A stretch of DNA of 64,000 bases from positions 3,348,001-3,412,000 of the forward strand of contig NZ_JARUBE010000003.1 of the NCBI RefSeq assembly GCF_029626035.1, given 5' to 3'. The position numbers and the translations under genes are program-made. The notes beneath the pieces were generated by a model. That model was not told the origin of the DNA. It did not search any database and saw only the letters and a program-made list of their open reading frames with translations. Of the stretch, positions 57,713 to 64,000 are shown piece by piece. Every line of letters starts with the position of its first letter. Position 1 is the first letter of the stretch. Source of the stretch: Micromonospora sp. WMMD980 (lineage in GTDB: Bacteria > Actinomycetota > Actinomycetes > Mycobacteriales > Micromonosporaceae).

Positions 57713-58681
57713 TCACTCCTCGCCGAAGTCCCCGCCGTCGTCGTCGCCGCCGAAGGCGTCGTCCATCAGCTCGCCGGCGACCAGGCCACCGGCCACGCCC
57801 AGCGCGGCGCCCGCGACCACGCCGCCCATGCCCGGGCCGCGACGCCCGTGGTGCGCCGGCGCGCCGTAGTGGCCCGGCGCGCCGAAGCCCTGCGCCCGCA
57901 GACCGCCGTAGCGGGACGTGGTCTCCTGTAGCCAGCCGTCCACCACCGGCGTCCAGTCGGTGCGGGCGGCGTCGCTGTGCGGGACGGAGAATCGGCCGAA
58001 GACGTCGTGCCCGGCGCTGAGGAAGCCGCCGCGCTTGTCGCACTCCAGGATCACCTCGACGCCCTGCTGGCTCGTCACGAACGTCAGCTCGACCTCGCTG
58101 ACGGTCTGCGCGTACTGCGGGGCCGCGAAGAACTCGATCTCCTGGTAGAACGGCAGCGTCTGCGGCACGCCGTAGATGTGGCCGCGCTCCAGGTCGGCGT
58201 GCTTGAACCGGAAGCCCAGCGCCTGGAACGCGTCGAGGATCCGCTCGTGGATCGGCAGCGGGTGCACCGACACCTGGTCCAGGTCGGACTTGTCGACCGC
58301 GCGGGCCACCGCGACCTCGGTGCGCAGCCCCATCGTCATGCCGTGCAGCCGCTGGCCGTAGACGTCGGTGACCGGGGTCTCCCACGGCACCGGAAGCTGG
58401 ATCGGGATGGCGAGCTGCTGCTTCGGGGCCAGCTCGAACGCGCCGCTGACCGGCATCCGGTGGAACTCCATGACGCCGGCGTACTCGGTGTCGCCGCCCT
58501 CGATCTCGACCCGGGTGACCAGGCCGACGCTGATCTGCTCGATGCGCGCCGGCGCGTCGCCGCCGACCAGGTTGACGTGCCCGTCCAGGGCCAGCCCGGG
58601 ACGGGTGTTCGGGTTGGCGAGCACCGTGTCGACGCTGGGGCCGCCCACGCCGAACGCGCTCAACATCTTCTTGAAGACCAT
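57713..58681 (-). CDS. Spo0M-like sporulation-control protein
   Basis: A 322-residue protein with an arrestin-like fold. MVFKKMLSAFGVGGPSVDTVL, GLALDGHVNLVGGDAPARIEQISVGL, and IPIQLPVPWETPVTDVYGQRLHGM match Spo0M. The C-terminal 60 residues are Gly-His-rich and end in an acidic tail (DDDGGDFGEE). Spo0M acts in control of sporulation and cell organisation. The ATG at 58681 follows GGGAGTGACCG, a moderate ribosome binding site. It is monocistronic and convergent with the small membrane protein gene. Confidence 0.92.
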   Translation of the reverse strand: MVFKKMLSAFGVGGPSVDTVLANPNTRPGLALDGHVNLVGGDAPARIEQISVGLVTRVEIEGGDTEYAGVMEFHRMPVSGAFELAPKQQLAIPIQLPVPWETPVTDVYGQRLHGMTMGLRTEVAVARAVDKSDLDQVSVHPLPIHERILDAFQALGFRFKHADLERGHIYGVPQTLPFYQEIEFFAAPQYAQTVSEVELTFVTSQQGVEVILECDKRGGFLSAGHDVFGRFSVPHSDAARTDWTPVVDGWLQETTSRYGGLRAQGFGAPGHYGAPAHHGRRGPGMGGVVAGAALGVAGGLVAGELMDDAFGGDDDGGDFGEE

Positions 58682-58783
58682 CGGTCACTCCCGCGGGGGA
58701 CGGCGCTCCGACATGGACCGTCGGACGCTTGGTGAGGGGACGCTAACCGCTGTCGCTGAGAAGTGTCTGAGAGGCGCGCCCGG

Positions 58784-60202
58784 TCATCGCTCCGCCGGCC
58801 GGCCCGGCACCTCGCAGAGCCGGTGACCGTCGTAGATCTCCGTCACCCGACGGAGGTCGATGTCGCCGGCGGCCAGCTCGACGGCGACCTGCTCGACGGC
58901 GTACAGGAATCCGCAGATGTCGGCGGGGGCGAGCAGCGCGGTGTCCGCCATCAGCGACAGGTGGACACGGTCCGCGGGGCCGCTCGCGTCCACGTACAGC
59001 GGCATGCCCTCCGCCTCGGCCGTCTGCGGCCAGTCGAAGGTGGTCCCCGCGATCAGCCCGGGCAGGTCGGCTGCGGCGGGCGAGGCACCCGCGGGGCGGG
59101 GTTGCAGCGACCAGCGGTCGTTGAACTGGCCACCGGCCGCGAGCGGGGCCTCGGCCGCGACGCGCGCGGCGGCGCGGCCGTCGTGGCGGGCGTGCCGCAT
59201 CGCGGCCGCCATCGCGGTACGGGCGTGGCCGAGCAGGTCGTCGAAGGTGTCGCCGGAGACGTCCATGGCGAGGCGGACGGCCTGGTTCAGGCTGGTCACC
59301 GTGTGGCGCAGCGACGGTGCGGCGCGGTTGCTCTGCATGATGTCGAGCGGATAGACCGGCCCGGCGCAGACCGTGCGGACCAGCGCGTTGGTGATGGCCA
59401 GCAGCGTGACCGAGGTGCTGGCGCGCAGCCGGCGGGCGGCCAGCCGCAGCGCCGCCGCGGCGGCGGCGGAGGCCAGTTCCCCACGCCAGTACCGGGGGCT
59501 GGCCGGGGCGAGCCGGGGCGGCAGGGACGCGGCCGGTAGCCGGGCGAGTTGTCGGCGCAGATGGGCGAGCGCGTCGACGTTGAGCCGCTGTCCGTCGAGG
59601 GAACGCTCGAACGCGGCCAGGTCGACAGGTTGCGTCGCCGGCCGGGCCGGCGGCGCGGCAGCCCCGTCGGCCCGCGCCCGCAGCAGGTCGGTCAGCTCAT
59701 CGACGAGCAGGTCGGCGCTGAGGTGGTCGGCGGCCAGGTGGGAAACGGCGAACACCAGCAGGACCGGTACGCCCTCGTGGGTGGCGACGGTGAACCGGAT
59801 CGGCAGCTCGGTCTCGTGGTCGAACGGCGTTGTGCCGGCCTGCCGGACGGCGTCGGTGACCAGGTCGGCGAAGCTCACCGGGTCGCCGTCCGGCCGGTCG
59901 AGGACCTCGACCCGGACCGATCCCCGGCCGAGCACGCGCTGGCTGCCCTCGCCGGCCGGGCCGGCCGGGAACACCGTCCGCAGCGACTCGTGCCGCTCCA
60001 GCAGGTGGGCGAGTTGCGCCAGCACGTCGTCCAGTTCCAGCAGCAGGGGTACGGGCAGCCACCGGGTCAGCACGAAGAACGGCTTCATCTCCGGCAGCCA
60101 CTGCCGGAAGACGTCCCAGGTGCCCTGCTGTCCCCAGGTCAGGTGGGCGGACCGGTCGACACCGGCGTGGAAGGTGACCTCGGCGCTGCGACGTGTGATC
60201 AA
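58784..60202 (-). CDS. Free-standing condensation-domain protein (NRPS type)
   Basis: A 472-residue single condensation domain. LTWGQQGTWDVFRQWLP and HLLERHESLRTVFPAG form the N-terminal chloramphenicol-acetyltransferase-like half. The active-site motif is degenerate: SHLAADHLSAD replaces the usual HHxxxDG, keeping the second His and the Asp-like position. The second half is complete (LRLAARRLRASTSVTLLAITNAL; FNDRWSLQP). It may join acyl or aminoacyl units in trans, or serve as a release or structural partner. The ATG at 60202 lies 30 bases after the MATE gene stop, within the same unit. Confidence 0.85.
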   Translation of the reverse strand: MITRRSAEVTFHAGVDRSAHLTWGQQGTWDVFRQWLPEMKPFFVLTRWLPVPLLLELDDVLAQLAHLLERHESLRTVFPAGPAGEGSQRVLGRGSVRVEVLDRPDGDPVSFADLVTDAVRQAGTTPFDHETELPIRFTVATHEGVPVLLVFAVSHLAADHLSADLLVDELTDLLRARADGAAAPPARPATQPVDLAAFERSLDGQRLNVDALAHLRRQLARLPAASLPPRLAPASPRYWRGELASAAAAAALRLAARRLRASTSVTLLAITNALVRTVCAGPVYPLDIMQSNRAAPSLRHTVTSLNQAVRLAMDVSGDTFDDLLGHARTAMAAAMRHARHDGRAAARVAAEAPLAAGGQFNDRWSLQPRPAGASPAAADLPGLIAGTTFDWPQTAEAEGMPLYVDASGPADRVHLSLMADTALLAPADICGFLYAVEQVAVELAAGDIDLRRVTEIYDGHRLCEVPGRPAER

Positions 60203-60232
60203 CGGGTGTCCTCACGAGAAGGGTGGACTGGG

Positions 60233-61576
60233 TCAGGGCACGGTGGCGGGCACCGGCTCGGGCGCCGGACGGGTGAACAGGACCCGGCGCAGGCACAGCA
60301 CGCTGTAGGTGAGTCCGGCGGTCCAGCTCGCCACCACCGCCCACATCACGGCGTCGATGCCGAACGGGCCGTTCAGCAGCCAGGCGAACGGGATCTGCAC
60401 CCCGACGAAGGCGATCAGCGTGCAGATCAGCGGCGCGGTGGTCCGGCCCGAGCCGTTGAGATAGCCGTGGACGACCACCATGACGGTGTAGAGGATCAGG
60501 AACGGATAGATGATCGTCAGGTAGCGTCCGGTCAGGTCGCGGGTCGCCGGATCGTCGGTGAAGACGGCGGCGAGCGGGGCCCGGGCCACCAGCACCGCGC
60601 CGGCGACGACCACCGACAGCACGGCGGTGAGCCGGATGGTGCGCAGCAGCCCGTCGCGGGCCCGCGCCAGGTCGCCCGCGCCGAGGTTCTGCGCGGCGAA
60701 CGCGGTCACCGCGCCGGAGAAGTCGAGGAACAGCATGCCGGTGAACAGTTCGATCCGGGAGACGATGGTGAAGGCGGCGAGCACCACCTCGCCGTACGAC
60801 TGGATGATCGCGACCAGCACCATGATCCCCACGGCGAGCACGATGTGCTGGCTGGCCAGGGGCAGGCCCAGCCGGGCGGCGTCGACGAGTTCGCGGCGCA
60901 CCGCCGGGCGCGGGCCGCGTCGGCGGACGGGATGGGCGCGGGCGGCCCAGACCAGACCGACCACCAGGGCGGCGGTGCTGGCCACACCGGTGGCGAGCGC
61001 CGCGCCGGCCACTCCCCCGCCCAGCACGGCGACGAAGACCCACACCAGCACGACGTTGGTGATGCTGCCGATGCCCTGCACCCACATGGCGGACCGGGAG
61101 TCGCCCAGCCCCCGGAAGTAGGCGCTGACCGCGGCGGTGCCGAAGATCCCCGGGAAGCCGATCGCCAGGGTGGAGAAGAAACGGGCCGAGTCGGCGGCGA
61201 GTTGCCCGTCGATGCCCATCACCGCCAGCGCCGGGTCGACCAGCAGCGTGGCCAGGACCACGCAGCCGGCCGACCAGACGACGGTGAGCAGCGCCAGGGC
61301 GGCCACCACGTCGCGCCGGCGGTCGACCTGCTGCCCGCCGGTCAGGTGGGCCAGCCGGATGGTGAACGCCGTGCCCAGCCCGATGAACATGGCGTTGAGC
61401 AGATAGAACAGGGGCCCGCAGGCGCCCACCACGGCCAGCCCCTCGACGCCCACGTAGCGACCGACGACGATGCTGTCGACCAGCAGGTAGCCCTGTTGCA
61501 GCAGGTTGGCTGCGGTCAGCGGCAGGGCGAAGCCGACGATGCGCCGCAGCGCCGGCCCGGCGGTCATGTCCGACAT
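60233..61576 (-). CDS. MATE-family efflux transporter
   Basis: A 447-residue transporter with 12 hydrophobic helices in two similar halves. IVGFALPLTAANLLQQGYLLVDSIVVGRYVG at the start and YGEVVLAAFTIVSRIELFTGMLFLDFSG in the second half are typical MATE segments. It likely exports the product of the adjacent PKS and condensation-domain genes. I place the start at the ATG at 61576 because GGAGGA lies 5 bases upstream; a second ATG at 61567 is possible. Confidence 0.92.
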   Translation of the reverse strand: MSDMTAGPALRRIVGFALPLTAANLLQQGYLLVDSIVVGRYVGVEGLAVVGACGPLFYLLNAMFIGLGTAFTIRLAHLTGGQQVDRRRDVVAALALLTVVWSAGCVVLATLLVDPALAVMGIDGQLAADSARFFSTLAIGFPGIFGTAAVSAYFRGLGDSRSAMWVQGIGSITNVVLVWVFVAVLGGGVAGAALATGVASTAALVVGLVWAARAHPVRRRGPRPAVRRELVDAARLGLPLASQHIVLAVGIMVLVAIIQSYGEVVLAAFTIVSRIELFTGMLFLDFSGAVTAFAAQNLGAGDLARARDGLLRTIRLTAVLSVVVAGAVLVARAPLAAVFTDDPATRDLTGRYLTIIYPFLILYTVMVVVHGYLNGSGRTTAPLICTLIAFVGVQIPFAWLLNGPFGIDAVMWAVVASWTAGLTYSVLCLRRVLFTRPAPEPVPATVP

Positions 61577-61599
61577 GCCGTCCTCCGATCGGTGTGGAT

Positions 61600-64000
61600 T
61601 CAGGCGGTGTCGGCCGCGAACGCGACCAGGTCCTCGACGTGGTAGGCGATCTCGGCGACGGTGCGGTCGGCGAGCAGGTCCGCCACGTCGTAGGTCACGC
61701 CGTGGCGGACCGCGATCGTGTTGGCCACCGAGGCGGCCATGATGGAGTCGCCGCCCAGGTCGAAGAAGTCCGCCTCGACGTCGAGCGTGGGATAGCCGAA
61801 CGCGAGGGCCAGGCACTGCGCCACCGAGCGCTCGACGTCGGTGTGGTCGCCGTCCGGCCGCCCCGTCAGCTCCACCGCCACCGCGTCCACGCTGGCCCGG
61901 ATCTTCTCGGCGGCTTGGCTGAGTCGCTGCTCCAGCGCCTGCATCTCGTGTTCGACCTTCGCGTCGATCTCCGGGGCCAGCCGTACGTCGTAGGAGCGCA
62001 GCAGGTGGATCAGCTCGCCCCGGTAGTGCAGTTCCCCGGCGAACAGCCGGGACCGCCCGGAACGCAGGCCGGCGTCGAGGATCTCCAGCGCGGTCGCGGT
62101 CGGTAGGGCCCGGAACATGGTGTCGCCGCTGGTGCCGTGGTCGACGGCCATGCCGATCTCCTTCCACGCGACCCAGTCCAGGGCGAGCACGTGGGTCGGC
62201 CCGCCGGCCCGCGCCCGGGCGACGTTGTCCAGGTAGTAGTTGGCCGCCGCGTAGTCGGCCTGGCCGGGGGCGGGGAACACCGAGGCCACCGACGAGAAGT
62301 GCACGACGAAGTCCGGCGGGTCGTCGCGGGTCGACTCCTCCAGGTGGAACGCGGCGTGCAGCTTCGCCCGGACCACGGCGTCGAAGTCGGCCGGCTCGCG
62401 GAACATGACGGTGCTGCCGCCGGGCAGCCCGGCGGCGTGCACGACGCCGTCGACGCGGCCGAACTCGGCGCGCACACCGGCCAGCGCGCCGGCCAGGGCG
62501 GCCGGGTCGCCGGCGTCGGCGGCCACCACCCGCACCTGGGCGCCGAGGTCCGCCAGCTCCCGGACCGCCCGGATCCGGGCCGCCCGGGCGTCGCCACCGG
62601 GCGCGGCGAGCAGGTCCGGCCACTGCGCGCGCGGCGGCAGCCCGGAGCGGCTGAGCAGCACCAGGTTCACCCCGGGTTGCCGGGCGGCGAAGGACCGGGC
62701 GACGGCCAGGCCGAGCGCGCCGGTGCCGCCGGTGACCAGGTAGGTGCCGCCCGGCTTCAGGTAGACCTGCGGCCCGTCGGTGTCGACCTGCGGCACCTCC
62801 ACGAAGACCTCGTGCAGGCGCCGGTCGGCGCGGAGCAGGAACACCCCGCGTTCCGGGGAGAGGATCTCCGCCCGGACCGCGTCGGCCGGCGCCGCCGCGT
62901 CGACGTCCAGGTGGGTGACCCCGAGGTACGGGTATTCGCGACCGACGACCTTGCCGAAGCCGACGAGCGCCCCGTTCTCCACCACCACGTCGGGTTCGCC
63001 GTCGTTTGCGCACACCGCGCGGCGGGTGAGCACGGTCAGCTCCAGCTTCGCGCCGGCGGCCATCAGCGCCCGGGTGAGGTGGAAGAGGCTGCCCAGGTTC
63101 TTGGCGGTGCGCCGGTCCAGTTCGCCGCCGTCGCGGGCGGGCGTGGCGTCGAAGCCGAGCGCGTGCACCAGGTGCGTGATCCCGGCCGCGCCGACCAGGT
63201 CGGCGATCTCGGCGTGGGAGTCGGCCGAGCGGGCGTCGAAGGGCGCGCCGTCGGGGCGTACCGGCTCGCCCAGGCGCAGCACGCGCAGGTCGGCCAGGCC
63301 GGTCGCGGCGAGCAGCGCCCCGGCGTCGGTGTCCGGGTCGACCAGGGCCAGCACACGGGCCCCGGCCACCGGGTCCGCCGGGGCGGGCGCGGGCGCGAAG
63401 ACCGTGTCGTGGGTGACCGGTTGCTCCTCGTCGGCGGTGCCGAGGGACAGTTGGTCGCGCCAGGTGTCCGGGAACTGCACCCACGCGGGGACGGTGTCGA
63501 AGACGTACCCGGGAAGGCGGACGATCCGGCGGGGGCCGGGCGACAGCCGGCGCCAGTCCACCGGCGCGCCGGCCAGATAGCGGCGGGCCTCGTCGCCGAG
63601 CGGCCCGGCCGGCGGTGGCGTCGCGCCGTCGGCCAGCGAGGCGACCAGTTGCCGGCGCAGGTCGGCGACGTCACGCACGACGAACGCGGCCCGGTGCCGG
63701 TGGCTGCTGCGCGAGACCTGGCTGGTGTGACAGATGTCGGCGATGTCGACGCCGTCGAACCCGGCGGCGTCGATGAACCGCACGTAGCTCTCGCCGAGGC
63801 GCACCAGCGACTTCAGCGTGGCCGCGCTGAGCGTGAACAGTTGGGGGCCCGCGCCGTCGGGGGCTGGTGCCGGCGGCGCGACGTACTCCTCCAGGACGAC
63901 GTGGGCGTTGGTGCCGCCGAGGCCGAAGGCGCTGACCCCGCACCGGCGCGGGCCGTCGGGCGACTCCCACGGTCGCAGGCTGGTGGAGACGTAGAGCGGC
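61600..64000 (-). CDS. Polyketide synthase module KS(end)-KR-ACP, no AT, cut by the window edge
   Basis: The visible part has 800 codons. It opens with the end of a ketosynthase (PRRCGVSAFGLGGTNAHVV). No acyltransferase domain follows; instead there is a linker (SHRHRAAFVVRDVADLRRQL). A ketoreductase follows: NADPH motif LVTGGTGALGLAVA and the catalytic Tyr in QADYAAANYYLDN. The module ends with an acyl carrier protein with the phosphopantetheine Ser in FDLGGDSIMAAS. KS followed directly by KR suggests an AT-less (trans-AT-like) module. The stop at 61600 is 24 bases ahead of the MATE start. The rest of the protein lies beyond the window. Confidence 0.88.
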   Translation of the reverse strand, partial: PLYVSTSLRPWESPDGPRRCGVSAFGLGGTNAHVVLEEYVAPPAPAPDGAGPQLFTLSAATLKSLVRLGESYVRFIDAAGFDGVDIADICHTSQVSRSSHRHRAAFVVRDVADLRRQLVASLADGATPPPAGPLGDEARRYLAGAPVDWRRLSPGPRRIVRLPGYVFDTVPAWVQFPDTWRDQLSLGTADEEQPVTHDTVFAPAPAPADPVAGARVLALVDPDTDAGALLAATGLADLRVLRLGEPVRPDGAPFDARSADSHAEIADLVGAAGITHLVHALGFDATPARDGGELDRRTAKNLGSLFHLTRALMAAGAKLELTVLTRRAVCANDGEPDVVVENGALVGFGKVVGREYPYLGVTHLDVDAAAPADAVRAEILSPERGVFLLRADRRLHEVFVEVPQVDTDGPQVYLKPGGTYLVTGGTGALGLAVARSFAARQPGVNLVLLSRSGLPPRAQWPDLLAAPGGDARAARIRAVRELADLGAQVRVVAADAGDPAALAGALAGVRAEFGRVDGVVHAAGLPGGSTVMFREPADFDAVVRAKLHAAFHLEESTRDDPPDFVVHFSSVASVFPAPGQADYAAANYYLDNVARARAGGPTHVLALDWVAWKEIGMAVDHGTSGDTMFRALPTATALEILDAGLRSGRSRLFAGELHYRGELIHLLRSYDVRLAPEIDAKVEHEMQALEQRLSQAAEKIRASVDAVAVELTGRPDGDHTDVERSVAQCLALAFGYPTLDVEADFFDLGGDSIMAASVANTIAVRHGVTYDVADLLADRTVAEIAYHVEDLVAFAADTA

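Noticed and set aside
1..64000. CRISPR arrays, rRNA genes or a replication origin
   Set aside because: No regularly spaced direct repeats of CRISPR size, no rRNA sequence and no DnaA-box cluster were noticed.

Overview
The window is GC-rich actinomycete DNA, most likely from Micromonospora or a close relative. The signs are an SsgB-type sporulation regulator, a Spo0M protein, a GH5 cellulase and an esterase with CBM2 modules, a HelR-type RNA polymerase ATPase, and a paired GC-rich hairpin of a kind I associate with Micromonospora intergenic regions. Many starts are GTG or TTG, and many gene pairs overlap by 4 bases (GTGA or ATGA).

Layout: 1-12 kb is ordinary accessory chromosome: GntR regulator, aldo/keto reductase, HxlR regulator facing a dehydrogenase-like gene, a 5'-truncated CBM2 esterase, a frameshifted polytopic membrane protein next to a GT2 glycosyltransferase, a GH5-CBM2 cellulase with an unusual inverted-repeat promoter, and a small envelope/stress cluster. 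12.2-15.9 kb holds a tightly overlapping operon (acyl-CoA dehydrogenase-like, PIG-L deacetylase, methyltransferase, GT2) that looks like an uncharacterised glycoconjugate pathway. 16-19.7 kb holds a secreted DUF1996 protein with an internal duplication, and zwf.

19.9-27 kb is a decay hotspot: a methyltransferase with an internal deletion, a sigma factor without its 3' end, an alpha/beta hydrolase split by an insertion sequence, and two apparently identical 1,989-bp IS1634-type elements. 27.1-41.4 kb is a remnant integrated island lying between a partial tRNA-Val copy (27105-27150) and an intact tRNA-Val(CAC) gene (41293-41367). No integrase is visible. It carries XRE-type regulators, a VOC/HxlR pair with a clear operator, three different IS elements (IS3, IS630, IS5), and, next to the intact tRNA, a three-gene set: a 624-residue protein with a weak ParB/DGQHR-like motif, a GIY-YIG-like nuclease translationally coupled to it, and a PHP-domain/SMC-like ATPase (TrlF-like). 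This set is the best candidate for an undescribed system, probably genome defence. The IS630 and IS5 elements sit end to end exactly in the stop codon of the ATPase gene and leave it readable.

41.4-58.7 kb returns to core-like chromosome: PGPGW membrane protein, ssgB, SDR, AraC and Rrf2 regulators, a cysteine-type leader peptide ahead of a flavin reductase, a potassium channel, a MarR/VOC divergent pair with operator, a TPR/Pro-rich membrane protein, a two-component system with an RseB-like partner, helR preceded by a 26-bp perfect palindrome, and Spo0M. 58.8-64 kb is the edge of a biosynthetic cluster: a free-standing condensation-domain protein, a MATE exporter and an AT-less PKS module (KS-KR-ACP) running off the window.
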